Below are positions 1 to 9,704 of a stretch of DNA of 64,000 nucleotides, piece by piece. The notes below the pieces were generated by a model. It saw only the letters and a program-made list of their open reading frames with translations, searched no databases and was not told where the DNA came from. This DNA comes from Parvibaculum indicum. GTDB taxonomy: Bacteria > Pseudomonadota > Alphaproteobacteria > Parvibaculales > Parvibaculaceae. Made by a program: the position numbers and the translations under genes. The stretch lies in contig NZ_JAASQO010000002.1 in the NCBI RefSeq assembly GCF_011762095.1, positions 186,001 through 250,000 of the forward strand, given 5' to 3'. Position 1 is the first letter of the stretch, and the number at the start of each line of letters is the position of its first letter.

Positions 1-397
1 TCCCGATCCGCTGCTCTGGGGCGCCCTCGCCGCGCTATTCAATTTCGTGCCTTATGCGGGCGTCATCGCCGGCATGGCGCTCACCGGCTTTGCCTCCTAT
101 ATCGCCTTCGGCAATCTCGCCGATGCCTTTTACGCCCCGCTCATCTACTTCTTCTGGAACGCCATCGAGTCGCAGATCGTGACGCCGACCATCCTCGGCA
201 AGCGCCACACGCTGAACGCAGCCATCGTGTTCGTGTCGATCGTCTTCTGGGGCTGGTTATGGGGCGTGATCGGCGCGGTGCTCGCCGTCCCGATCCTCGT
301 CATCGCCAATGCCATCTGCGCCCATGTGGAGCATCTGAAACCGATCAGCTATTTCATCGACGGGTCGCCCCGGCCGCATACGCCGCTGCCGGAGTGA
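1..397 (+). CDS. AI-2E family transporter, C-terminal part (cut by window edge)
   Basis: The reading frame is open from the window edge and ends with TGA at 395-397, so only the last ~131 residues are seen. The fragment contains the NFVPYAGVIAGM stretch and several hydrophobic segments followed by a charged tail, as in the PerM/YdiK (AI-2E transporter) family of inner-membrane permeases, where this region makes up the last membrane helices. Family members transport small solutes or ions; the AI-2 label is historical and says little about the substrate. The neighbour msrA is convergent (9 bp apart), so the two genes are not in one operon. The true start lies outside the window. Confidence 0.8.
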   Translation, partial: PDPLLWGALAALFNFVPYAGVIAGMALTGFASYIAFGNLADAFYAPLIYFFWNAIESQIVTPTILGKRHTLNAAIVFVSIVFWGWLWGVIGAVLAVPILVIANAICAHVEHLKPISYFIDGSPRPHTPLPE

Positions 398-406
398 GGC
401 CGCGCG

Positions 407-1063
407 TCAATCCGCGACGACGCCCGTGCCGACCGGACAGCTCACGCCGGTGCCGCCCAGCCCGCAATAGCCGTCGGGATTCTTGGCCAGATATTGCTGG
501 TGATAATCCTCGGCGAAATAGAATTCGGGCGCATCGAGGATTTCCGTCGTGATCTCGCCGATCCCGCGCTTTGAAAGCTCCGCCTGATAGGCCGCCCGCG
601 CCGCTTCCGCCGCGTCGCGCTGCGCATCGGAAAAGACATAGATGCCCGAGCGGTATTGCGTGCCGACATCGTTCCCCTGACGCATGCCCTGTGTCGGGTT
701 GTGGCTCTCCCAGAACACCTTCAAAAGCTGCTCGTAACTCACCTTTTTCGGGTCGTAGACGACGAGCACGACCTCATTGTGCCCGGTCTGCCCGGTGCAG
801 ACTTCCCGGTAGGTCGGGTTGGGCGTGTAGCCCGCCGCATAACCGACGGCAGTGACGTAAACGCCGGGAATATCCCAGAAACGCTTTTCCGCGCCCCAGA
901 AACAGCCAAGGCCGAACATGGCCTTCTCGGCCCCGGCCGGGTAAGGCCCCTTGAGGGCCGCGCCATTGAGGAAATGCGTTTCGGCGGTCGGGATGGCCTC
1001 GCCGCGGCCCGGAAGGGCCTCGTCGCGGGCGGGCATCTCTGCGGATTTGCGCATGGAGAACAT
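407..1063 (-). CDS. msrA: Peptide-methionine (S)-S-oxide reductase MsrA
   Basis: Repairs methionine-S-sulfoxide in oxidised proteins, using thioredoxin as reductant. The 218-residue product has the family motif GCFWGAE with the catalytic cysteine (about residue 52), the [13 protein letters not shown] strand, and two C-terminal cysteines ([12 protein letters not shown]) fitting the resolving cysteines of three-Cys MsrA proteins. I chose the ATG at 1063 because a GAGGGAGG ribosome site lies 7 bases upstream; the frame stays open to 1189 but that extension has no ribosome site and unusual composition. Divergent from the TetR gene, with ~125 bp between them that must hold both promoters. Confidence 0.95.
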   Translation of the reverse strand: MFSMRKSAEMPARDEALPGRGEAIPTAETHFLNGAALKGPYPAGAEKAMFGLGCFWGAEKRFWDIPGVYVTAVGYAAGYTPNPTYREVCTGQTGHNEVVLVVYDPKKVSYEQLLKVFWESHNPTQGMRQGNDVGTQYRSGIYVFSDAQRDAAEAARAAYQAELSKRGIGEITTEILDAPEFYFAEDYHQQYLAKNPDGYCGLGGTGVSCPVGTGVVAD

Positions 1064-1187
1064 GAAAACCTCCCTCGCCCGTTTGTGGGGCGCACGGTGT
1101 TGATGTCGTCTTATCCCGCAAGATAGTGCGCCTTGAGCCAACTCAAAAGGCTTGCACGGCGGCCCGCGCCCCACTAAAACCGTGAAC

Positions 1188-1988
1188 ATGATTTACATTT
1201 TTCCCGATAGCGGCGAATTCTCGCCCGCGGTGGCGCAGAACAGGGCGCGCAAGATGCGCGAAATCCTGTCCGTGGCGCTGGATCTCGCGGTGGAAGGCGG
1301 GCTCGACAATCTGACGCTGCACGGGCTGGCCGACCGCATGGGCCGCTCCGTCGCCGCCGTCTATCGCTACTACCCGTCCAAGGAGGCGGTGGTGCGTGAG
1401 CTGCAACGGCTGGTCGCCACCCATATCGGCGTGCTGAACGCGGACACCGCCGAGCGGATCGACGACTGGGCACGCGAAAAAGACCTGTCGAAACAGGACC
1501 TTGCACTGGCGCAGGTGATCGGCTCGGCCAAGACCTACGAACTTTTCGCCCTCGCCTCGCCCGCCGAGTTCGGCCTCGTGACGCACTATCTCGGCAATCC
1601 GGCGGACGTTCTGCCGGAGCAGGATGTGCGCATGGTCTTCGACGTGACGCGCGAAAACCTGAAGCGGCTGGCCGAATTCATCGCCGACGCGCAGGATAAG
1701 GGCGCCATCGGACCGGGCGATGCGCGCGAGCGGACGCTGATGATCTGGGGGGCCCTGCAGGGCACGATCCAGCTTCTGAAGGTGACGCGGCGCGGCGCGG
1801 CCTGGGGCGAGGCGGAGACGCTGCCCGACGCCACACTGCATGCGCTGCTGCAAGGTTGGGGAGCCTCAAAAGCGAGATTGAACATAGTTTCGAGCGAGAT
1901 TGAGCGAGAGGCTCTCGCAGCCCCGACAAGACAGGTGCGCGATCTCCTGACACCCGAAAAAACATCGACGCCGAAAGCGGCGGACTAA
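1188..1988 (+). CDS. TetR/AcrR family transcriptional regulator
   Basis: A 266-residue regulator with an N-terminal TetR helix-turn-helix at about residues 25-70: the stretch [16 protein letters not shown] is the usual recognition helix and following turn. The C-terminal two thirds are a helical ligand-binding domain with no recognisable specificity. The start at 1188 is preferred over 1152 because the conserved domain then begins at a normal distance; neither has a strong ribosome site. The stop lies 17 bp before the amidohydrolase gene, and the two are probably co-transcribed, so the regulator may control that enzyme and itself. The long C-terminal tail is rich in charged residues and is not obviously part of the domain. 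Confidence 0.85.
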   Translation: MIYIFPDSGEFSPAVAQNRARKMREILSVALDLAVEGGLDNLTLHGLADRMGRSVAAVYRYYPSKEAVVRELQRLVATHIGVLNADTAERIDDWAREKDLSKQDLALAQVIGSAKTYELFALASPAEFGLVTHYLGNPADVLPEQDVRMVFDVTRENLKRLAEFIADAQDKGAIGPGDARERTLMIWGALQGTIQLLKVTRRGAAWGEAETLPDATLHALLQGWGASKARLNIVSSEIEREALAAPTRQVRDLLTPEKTSTPKAAD

Positions 1989-2005
1989 TCCCCAGGGAGG
2001 ATAAA

Positions 2006-3736
2006 ATGACGGAACATGATCTGGTCATCCGCGGCGGGACGATCGTGGACGGCACGGGCGGCGACCCCTTTACCGGGGATATCGCCATCGACGGCGACAA
2101 GATCAGCGAAGTCGGCGAAGTGACCGGCAAGAGCAAGCGCGAGATCGACGCGACCGGCCTGATGGTCACGCCGGGCTTTGTGGATATCCACACCCATTAC
2201 GACGCGCAGGCGACCTGGGACCCCTATCTCACCCCCTCCTCGCAGCATGGCGTGACGACGGTGGTGATGGGCAATTGCGGCGTCGGCTTCGCGCCGGTGA
2301 AGCCGGAATCGCGCGACGAACTCATCGACCTCATGGAAGCGGTGGAAGATATCCCCGGCGCGGCGATGCATGAGGGCATCAAATGGGAATGGGAAAGCTT
2401 TCCCGAATATATGGACGCGCTCGACAAGCGCAGCTATGCCGTCGATATCGGCGCGCAGATGCCGCATTGCTCGCTCCGCGTCTATGTGATGGGCAAGCGC
2501 GGCATCGACAATGAGCCGGCGACGCCCGACGACATCGCGAAGATGCGCGACCTCACCTATGAAAGCCTGAAGGCGGGCGCGCTCGGCTTTTCCACCTCGC
2601 GCACCGACCTCCACAACACGCTGCAGGGCGATCCCGTGCCCGGCACGCTGGCGGCGACCGACGAACTCTTCGGCATCGCGGACGCGCTGAAAGCCTATGG
2701 CGGCGGCGTCTTCCAGATCGCGGCGACGCATCGCGAGATGGAAAAGGAATTCGACTGGATGCTGAAAATGGCGAAGGACACCGGCCGCATGGTGACCTTC
2801 CAGATCCAGCAGATCGACGAAGCGCCGGACCTCTACAAGAAGATGCTCGACCATCTGGACGAGGCGCGTGCGCAGGGCGTCACCAATATTCGCGGCCAGC
2901 ATTCCGGACGGCCCGTCGGCCTGCTGATGGGCTGGCAGACCTCGGTGCATCCCTTCATCGGCTTCCCGGAATACCGGCCCTATGCGCAGATGCCCTTCAA
3001 GGAGCGGCTTGAGAAACTGAAGGATCCGGCGGTGCGCGCGGAAATCACCGGCGGCAAGAATGTCGACAAGCTCGGCGATTTCGGCACCTTCATCACCACG
3101 AGCTTCCACAAGATGTATCCGATGGGCGAGCAGGAAAACTACGAGCCCGCGCCGGAAGATTCCATCGCCGCCATCGCGGAACGCGAGGGCAAGACGCCGG
3201 CGGAAGTCGCCTATGACGCGATGATGCTGAATGACGGCCAGGCGATGCTCTATTTCCCGCTCTTCGGCTATTCGACCAACGACTACACCGCGATCGAGGC
3301 AACGCTGCGCCACCCGCAGACGGGCCTCAGCCTCGCCGATGGCGGCGCGCATGTCGGCGCGATCTGCGACGGCGGCACGCCCACCTTCATGCTGACGCAT
3401 TGGGCGCGCGACCGTTCGCGCGGCGCGAAGCTGCCGATCCAGGACATCATCCGTATCCAGACGAAGGACACGGCGGAGCAATACGGTCTTTTCGACCGGG
3501 GCGTGCTGAAGCCCGGCATGAAGGCGGATGTGAATGTGATCGACTTCGAGAACCTCACTTTCACCCACCCGGAGATGCGCTTCGACCTGCCCGCCGGCGG
3601 CCGCCGCCTCTGGCAGGGCGCGAAGGGCTATCGCGCGACGATCCTGTCGGGCGTGACGGTGTCGGAAAACGACGAACCGACCGGCAACCTGCCCGGCCAC
3701 CTCATTCGCGGCGAACAGCCGGCGCCCGCCGCGTAA
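2006..3736 (+). CDS. Amidohydrolase family protein, N-acyl-D-amino-acid deacylase type
   Basis: A 576-residue metal-dependent hydrolase of the D-aminoacylase branch of the amidohydrolase superfamily. The N-terminal beta-sandwich segment (IRGGTIVDGTGG) is followed at about residue 60 by the metal site FVDIHTHYDAQ, then MGNCGVGFAPV, a motif typical of this branch whose cysteine helps hold metal in D-aminoacylases. Later motifs include LADGGAHVGAICDGG (late metal Asp region) and GVLKPGMKADVNVIDFENL, the usual returning sandwich strand. The family removes acyl groups from D-amino acids or hydrolyses related amides; the substrate here is unknown. An AGGGAGGA ribosome site lies 6 bases before the ATG. 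It follows a TetR gene by 17 bp, which suggests local control. Confidence 0.88.
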   Translation: MTEHDLVIRGGTIVDGTGGDPFTGDIAIDGDKISEVGEVTGKSKREIDATGLMVTPGFVDIHTHYDAQATWDPYLTPSSQHGVTTVVMGNCGVGFAPVKPESRDELIDLMEAVEDIPGAAMHEGIKWEWESFPEYMDALDKRSYAVDIGAQMPHCSLRVYVMGKRGIDNEPATPDDIAKMRDLTYESLKAGALGFSTSRTDLHNTLQGDPVPGTLAATDELFGIADALKAYGGGVFQIAATHREMEKEFDWMLKMAKDTGRMVTFQIQQIDEAPDLYKKMLDHLDEARAQGVTNIRGQHSGRPVGLLMGWQTSVHPFIGFPEYRPYAQMPFKERLEKLKDPAVRAEITGGKNVDKLGDFGTFITTSFHKMYPMGEQENYEPAPEDSIAAIAEREGKTPAEVAYDAMMLNDGQAMLYFPLFGYSTNDYTAIEATLRHPQTGLSLADGGAHVGAICDGGTPTFMLTHWARDRSRGAKLPIQDIIRIQTKDTAEQYGLFDRGVLKPGMKADVNVIDFENLTFTHPEMRFDLPAGGRRLWQGAKGYRATILSGVTVSENDEPTGNLPGHLIRGEQPAPAA

Positions 3737-3745
3737 GCAGAGGAC

Positions 3746-3842
3746 GATGCTTCGAGACGCGGCTTCGCCGCTCCTCAGCATGAGGCATACATAAAAAAAC
3801 CCTCATCCTGAGGAGGGCCGCAAGGCCCGTCTCGAAGGATGG
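3746..3842. repeat. Paired-palindrome repeat, family B copy 1
   Basis: Two inverted, related arms face each other: a left arm at 3746-3786 (TGCTTCGAGACG ... CTCCTCAGCATGAGG) and a right arm at 3799-3842 whose reverse complement reads CATCCTTCGAGACG ... CTCCTCAGGATGAGG. Each arm folds on itself around a GC-rich centre. A short A-rich spacer separates them. A second copy is at 13841-13933. Repeats with this core are common between genes in Hyphomicrobiales (from memory). It lies in the 185-bp gap between the amidohydrolase and TauE genes. Confidence 0.85.
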
Positions 3843-3921
3843 CCACCGCGTAAGACGTAACAACAACACCCCTTCCGGACGCGGGCCTTCGGGCCCGCGT
3901 TCTTCCTGAGTATATCGTTTC

Positions 3922-4692
3922 ATGGATTTCCTGATTTCCGTCTTCGCCGACGCGCTGCCGTCCGGCCCCGACCTGGCGCTCGCCTTCGCGGCTGTGCTGT
4001 TTTCCACCACGCTGAAAGCCTTTGCCGGTTTCGGCTTCGGCCTTTCCGTGGTGCCGCTGCTGTCGCTCATCATGCATCCGGCTCAAGCCGTGCCCATGGC
4101 GCTGATGCTCGACCTCATCGGCTCCTCGCAGCTCGTGCCCATGGCGCGCAAAAAGGCCGACTGGAAATCGCTGAAACTGCTCGTGCCCGCCGCCTTCGTC
4201 TGCATCCCCTTCGGCATCTATGCGCTGAGCGTGGTGCCCGGCGACAGTCTCAGGATCGCCATTGCCGCGATCCTGCTCGCGACGGTGGCGCTGATGGCGA
4301 CGGGCGCACGCCTGCCGGAACACCTCCCCGTCCCCGCCGTGCTGGGCGTGGGCGGACTTGCGGGCGCGCTGTCGGGCGGCATGGCCATGCCCGGACCGCC
4401 CGTCATGGTCTATTTCCTCGCCCGCCCCGTGACGGCGGCGGTCAACCGCTCCTCGCTGCTGATGTTCTTCTTCTTCACCGATGTGGGATCGATTGCGACG
4501 GGGCTTGTCTCAGGCATTGTGGGACTGAAGATCGTCCTGCTCGCCATCATGCTGAGCCCGGCGCTCATCCTCGGCAATGTCGCGGGCCACTGGCTCTTCG
4601 GCAAGGCGCATGAAACGCTCTACCGCCGCATCGCGCTGAGCCTGCTGACGATCATCGCCGTGGTGACGCTGGTGGAAGCGATCAGGGGTTGA
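3922..4692 (+). CDS. Sulfite exporter TauE/SafE family permease
   Basis: A 256-residue integral membrane protein with about eight hydrophobic segments. The first repeat contains KAFAGFGFGLSVVPLL and the second GALSGGMAMPGPPVMVYFLA, the internally duplicated pattern with glycine-proline motifs of the TauE/SafE (DUF81) family. Members move sulfur-containing or organic anions across the inner membrane; the substrate here is not predictable. The gene follows a family-B repeat and overlaps the last 11 bp of a convergent membrane-protein gene, so it is probably a single-gene unit. A second family member starts at 63328 with a different sequence. Confidence 0.88.
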   Translation: MDFLISVFADALPSGPDLALAFAAVLFSTTLKAFAGFGFGLSVVPLLSLIMHPAQAVPMALMLDLIGSSQLVPMARKKADWKSLKLLVPAAFVCIPFGIYALSVVPGDSLRIAIAAILLATVALMATGARLPEHLPVPAVLGVGGLAGALSGGMAMPGPPVMVYFLARPVTAAVNRSSLLMFFFFTDVGSIATGLVSGIVGLKIVLLAIMLSPALILGNVAGHWLFGKAHETLYRRIALSLLTIIAVVTLVEAIRG

Positions 4693-5410
4693 ATCGAATC
4701 TTGAGCAGATGCGGGCTGGTGGTCCAGGCAGCAGGATCCCAAACCTGTGCCCGGAAGGGCCATGTCACAGCTTCAAAAAGTGCTTCATCGGCAATGAAAA
4801 GTCGTATGGCGACAATCCCCCAGACAGTAGCGGCTACCGCCACGTAGAACACGAATGCGGATCTGGGAAATTTCGCCTCGAAGGTGAAGGCCGCCAAAGC
4901 CGCATACAAGCCAAAAAAACCGACCAGACTTACCGCCGCCTTGCAGGGTATCATCACGAGCAAGCCATAGAGTGGCGGAGTTATCAGATACGCCACCACC
5001 AGCATATTTCGCCGAAGCGCAGTCGTTTCCTTTGAGGACATATAGGCGAACACCGCCGCAGGAATGGCGACGACCGTGAGCGCAATCCCGGTCAGAACAT
5101 AGCCAAGTATCGGGACTTCGCTCATCGCGAATCCCATGATCGTCCACAGAAAGGCAACCGGAAAGCCGACGATCAGCGTGAACACCGCCATCCAGAATAT
5201 TCCGGCACGCGTCCCTGGCTCGACAATCGCCCGACCGCCGAAGAAAGCAATATAGACGATCACGAGTTGGGTAAACGGAAACACGAACCAAATACCGATC
5301 ACGGCGCGCGACGACGACAGATGGAGTTGCACACTCGCCAGCATGAAGAAAACGCCCAGCGCGAAAATGGCCGCAGCCCATTTCAGTTTTTCTGCACCGT
5401 ACTCTGACAA
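4682..5410 (-). CDS. Hypothetical multi-pass membrane protein
   Basis: I do not recognise the family. The 242-residue product shows about seven hydrophobic segments separated by short loops, with few charged residues, so it is an inner-membrane protein. The frame begins at TTG (5408-5410); a GGGAG ribosome site lies about 9 bases upstream and no better ATG is near the start of the first membrane segment, so TTG looks real. Third-position GC is visibly lower than in the neighbours (many codons such as AAA, TAT, ATA), which may mark a more recent arrival. Its 3' end overlaps that of the TauE/SafE gene by 11 bp. Confidence 0.7.
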   Translation of the reverse strand: MSEYGAEKLKWAAAIFALGVFFMLASVQLHLSSSRAVIGIWFVFPFTQLVIVYIAFFGGRAIVEPGTRAGIFWMAVFTLIVGFPVAFLWTIMGFAMSEVPILGYVLTGIALTVVAIPAAVFAYMSSKETTALRRNMLVVAYLITPPLYGLLVMIPCKAAVSLVGFFGLYAALAAFTFEAKFPRSAFVFYVAVAATVWGIVAIRLFIADEALFEAVTWPFRAQVWDPAAWTTSPHLLKIRFNP

Positions 5411-5483
5411 TATTGTTTCTCCCTTCCGTGACTGAATTCGTTGCCCGCGCTTCGGATTTCACGACGTCCCGTCAATTCTCATT

Positions 5484-5987
5484 CTACCCGAACCAGTCCG
5501 CCAGCTCCTCCCACGGCCCTAGCGACCAGTAGCGCGTCGCGGCGCCCGAGGGCGAGGTGAGCACGAAAGTGACGGGCTCCCCCGGTATGTCCGGCTGGCG
5601 GCCATAGGCGATCCTGCCCGTCGGCTTGCCGAGATAAAAGCTCGCCGCCTTCTTGCTGGTGAAGGCGATGGCTTGCGGCCTCGCCTTTGCCAGCCGCTCA
5701 TGCAGACCCGCTGCGTCGAAATCATGCGCTGCGATTTCATGATCCATGCCGGAGCCGGTTTTGGAGACATCGGTAAAGCCGATACCGAGTTTCGTCAGTT
5801 CCCGGAACTCCTGCGGGGCGAAACGGCGAGGCGTGAGGCCGACCTCATGCAGCGTGCGCCAGAAGCGGTTTTGTGGATGCGCATAGTAGGCGCCCTCCGC
5901 CGCCGAACGCGTGCTGGGCGCGGTGCCGATGAAGACGAGCCTGAGGCCCGGCTTCAGCATGTCGGGGAGAACGGGTTTCGGCGGCAT
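5484..5987 (-). CDS. DNA glycosylase of the uracil-DNA glycosylase superfamily (Mug/TDG-like)
   Basis: Predicted base-excision enzyme that removes damaged or mismatched bases. At 167 residues it is the right size for the Mug/TDG or hypoxanthine-glycosylase branches. Motif 1 reads VFIGTAPSTRS followed by YYAHPQNRFW; the second half of that stretch is strongly typical of the superfamily, while GTAPS replaces the GINPG of classical Mug, so the catalytic Asn of Mug is absent at that position. The late motif is LTSPSGAA, near the usual NPS-type loop. It starts 7 bp after the VOC gene stop and is probably co-transcribed with it. Assignment between the Mug and DNA-deoxyinosine branches is uncertain. 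Confidence 0.8.
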   Translation of the reverse strand: MPPKPVLPDMLKPGLRLVFIGTAPSTRSAAEGAYYAHPQNRFWRTLHEVGLTPRRFAPQEFRELTKLGIGFTDVSKTGSGMDHEIAAHDFDAAGLHERLAKARPQAIAFTSKKAASFYLGKPTGRIAYGRQPDIPGEPVTFVLTSPSGAATRYWSLGPWEELADWFG

Positions 5988-5994
5988 GGCCGGA

Positions 5995-6369
5995 TCAGAT
6001 CTCTTCCGGCGCGCAGCCGAATTTCAGGAGGTTGCCGTGCGGGTCCCAGACATAGAATTCCTTCATGTTCCAGGGCCGGACCTCGAAATCGGAAATGCGC
6101 TCGCCGCCGATGGGGTCGGTCCCGATGCCCGCTTTCGCATATTCCGCATACAGCGCCGGCACCTGCCCGCCCCTGATGTAGCAGGAGGTGTTTTCGGGAT
6201 GGATGCGGTCGTCGGCGAGCCAGAAATGAAGCTCCATGTCGTCGCGCTTCACGATGAGATAATCGCCATAGCGCTCCGCCGCGAAGCCGAGCTTCTCCGT
6301 ATAGAAGCGTTGCGACTGATCGAGGTCGAGCGAGGCGAGAACGGGAATGGCGCGGGCGTAATCGGTCAT
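5995..6369 (-). CDS. VOC family protein (glyoxalase/bleomycin-resistance fold)
   Basis: A 124-residue single-domain protein of the vicinal-oxygen-chelate fold. It has the two beta-alpha-beta-beta-beta halves: ARAIPVLASLDLDQSQRFYTEKLGF at the N-terminus and the C-terminal EFYVWDPHGNLLKFG strand, typical of bleomycin-resistance-like members. Such proteins bind or modify small electrophiles or sequester glycopeptides; the ligand cannot be read from sequence. I chose the ATG at 6369 since the upstream 18 codons of open frame have no domain similarity. Seven bases separate it from the downstream DNA glycosylase gene, suggesting one transcript. Confidence 0.85.
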   Translation of the reverse strand: MTDYARAIPVLASLDLDQSQRFYTEKLGFAAERYGDYLIVKRDDMELHFWLADDRIHPENTSCYIRGGQVPALYAEYAKAGIGTDPIGGERISDFEVRPWNMKEFYVWDPHGNLLKFGCAPEEI

Positions 6370-6441
6370 GGCGTTCCGTGGATTTGAAGCGAGTGGGTTT
6401 CGGGAGCAGATGCGGGACGGCATCTATAATCTAACATATCA

Positions 6442-6812
6442 TGTCGTCCCGGCACTTGTTGCCGGGACCCACTCTCGGACCCGCAGGCGATGAGCTATTT
6501 CGTCTACATCCTCGCGAGCCGCAAGCACGGTACGCTTTACATCGGCGTGACGAACGACCTTGCCCGGCGTGTTTGGGAACATCGGGAGGGAAAAGGTTCG
6601 CACTTTACCGCGAAGCACAAGGTTCACCGCCTCGTCTATGTCGAACCCTTCGAGGCAATCGAACGGGCGATCCAGCGTGAAAAGACAATGAAGGAATGGC
6701 CGCGCGCGTGGAAGATAAGGCAGATCGAGAAGGACAATCCCGAGTGGGACGATCTCTACGACCTGCTGAACCGATAGGCGAGTAGGCCCCGGGAACAAGT
6801 CCCGGGGCGACA
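6442..6812. mobile_element. Paired-hairpin unit carrying a GIY-YIG gene (family A, copy 1)
   Basis: The unit begins TGTC followed by a 9-bp stem hairpin with loop CTTGT (6446-6468) and ends with a mirror-image 9-bp stem hairpin with loop ACAAG (6786-6808) followed by GACA. The ends are therefore terminal inverted repeats that are themselves palindromes. Between them is a single gene, the GIY-YIG nuclease at 6490-6777, whose stop is 9 bp from the right hairpin. A second unit with the same ends begins 19 bp away. I infer a small mobile or formerly mobile element; no target duplication is visible. Confidence 0.6.
6490..6777 (+). CDS. GIY-YIG nuclease family protein (stand-alone domain)
   Basis: A 95-residue protein that is one GIY-YIG (URI-type) nuclease domain. 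It opens with YFVYILASRKHGTLYIGVTNDLARRVWEHR: the YVY/YIG-type strands, the conserved Arg of the first helix and the His-Arg pair are all present, and a Glu (about residue 58, VEPFEAIERAIQREK) fits the metal-binding position. The C-terminus is the usual NPEWDDLYD stretch. It is often annotated as a UvrC fragment but is a complete small protein. The function of this family is unknown. It sits exactly between two inverted hairpin ends, with no other gene in the unit, so I infer that it acts on those hairpins or their copies. Confidence 0.9.
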   Translation: MSYFVYILASRKHGTLYIGVTNDLARRVWEHREGKGSHFTAKHKVHRLVYVEPFEAIERAIQREKTMKEWPRAWKIRQIEKDNPEWDDLYDLLNR

Positions 6813-6831
6813 TAGGAGGTTAAAATGCAGG

Positions 6832-7004
6832 TGTCGTCCCGGCACTTGTTGCCGGGACCCAATCACGGATCGGCAGGAGCAAAGCTGCTTTGTTCATCTC
6901 CTCGCAGGCGACAAAACGCGAAAGAGGAGCCGTCGAAGGGGGCAATCGCGACGACCTGCTAAACCGACAGGCGAGTAGGCCCCGGGGATAAACCCGGGGC
7001 GACA
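6832..7004. mobile_element. Deletion derivative of the GIY-YIG hairpin unit (family A, copy 2)
   Basis: The left end is identical to copy 1 for 30 bp (6832-6861 against 6442-6471). The right end keeps a matching hairpin (6979-7000) followed by GACA. Just inside it, 6953-6986 matches the last codons, stop and following bases of the GIY-YIG gene (6760-6793) with two differences, one changing the TAG stop to CAG. The rest of the gene is missing. It looks like a non-autonomous remnant of the same element and lies between copy 1 and the end of thiC. Confidence 0.65.
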
Positions 7005-7014
7005 CTTCGTTTTA

Positions 7015-9064
<2,050 letters not shown>

Positions 9065-9238
9065 GCGCAGTGTGACTCTGGCAAGGCGCAAGGTAAAGGG
9101 GCGACATGACAACACATAATCATGGATGCGCCCTGCACGGATGCGGCCTAGACTCCCGTGAGTCGTTCGCCTGCCGAAGGGCGGATGGCGGGCTTGTGGC
9201 AGAGCCTTTTCATGAACCAAGGCTGGGGAGAGAGCCGA

Positions 9239-9649
9239 ATGATGTCATCAATGCCGTTCGAACTGTCCGTACTCGTCTGGAGCGCGGCGCTTCTGTTCAT
9301 TCTCATCGTGATCTACGCCAATGCCAATGTGTCCGCCATGGGCATGCAATGGGGCATCGGCAATCGCGACGAAGGATCCACCGCCGCCGGCGCGGGCCCC
9401 CGCGCGAAACGGGCCGCGTCGAACCTGATCGAGAATTTGCTGATCTATGCCTGCCTCGTCATTCCGGCGCATCTGACGGGCATCCATACGAACCTGACCG
9501 TGCTGGGCGCGGAACTGTTCCTGATCGGGCGCATCGCCCATGCGCTGGTCTACACGACCGGGCTCACCTTTCTCGGCATCCGCACCATCGCCTGGGCGGT
9601 CGCGGTGATCGGCTATCTGATCATCTTCTATGAAATCGTGACCTTCTGA
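9239..9649 (+). CDS. MAPEG family membrane protein
   Basis: A 136-residue membrane protein with four hydrophobic segments, fitting the MAPEG family (membrane-associated proteins in eicosanoid and glutathione metabolism), which in bacteria includes small proteins of unclear function, some with glutathione-transferase activity. Visible hallmarks are the RAKRAASNLIENLLIYACLVI helix after a hydrophilic loop and IGRIAHALVYTTGL in the third helix. I chose the ATG at 9239 because GGGGAGAG precedes it; the open frame to 9158 carries no domain. A strong terminator follows. It is divergent from thiC. Confidence 0.8.
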   Translation: MMSSMPFELSVLVWSAALLFILIVIYANANVSAMGMQWGIGNRDEGSTAAGAGPRAKRAASNLIENLLIYACLVIPAHLTGIHTNLTVLGAELFLIGRIAHALVYTTGLTFLGIRTIAWAVAVIGYLIIFYEIVTF

Positions 9650-9674
9650 CGGGAAGGCCCGGATCGCTTCCAGG

Positions 9675-9704
9675 GGGCGCCGCGTTTGTCGCGGCGCCCT
9701 TTTT
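9675..9704 (+). terminator. Rho-independent terminator after the MAPEG gene
   Basis: A perfect 10-bp stem (GGGCGCCGCG / CGCGGCGCCC) with loop TTTGT and a following run of five T residues. It sits 25 bp after the MAPEG stop and abuts the 3' end of the convergent CPBP gene, whose stop codon overlaps the T run. Confidence 0.9.

Noticed and set aside
1985-3781. Long open frame (598 codons) on the minus strand opposite the amidohydrolase gene
   Set aside because: It is an antisense frame of a clear gene with family motifs; in GC-rich DNA such shadows are common. The same holds for long frames opposite thiC (7195-9003), purA (9884-11971), tkt (40231-42789), pgk (43314-44795), the ABC gene (54589-56445) and prpE (60705-63317).
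6490-6777. GIY-YIG gene as a broken uvrC
   Set aside because: It is a complete small domain with its own start and stop and lacks UvrC-type continuation or remnants of the UvrBC and HhH domains nearby.
6442-7004. Hairpin repeats as a CRISPR array
   Set aside because: Only two units with hairpin ends in inverted orientation; there are no regularly spaced direct repeats with unique spacers and no cas genes.
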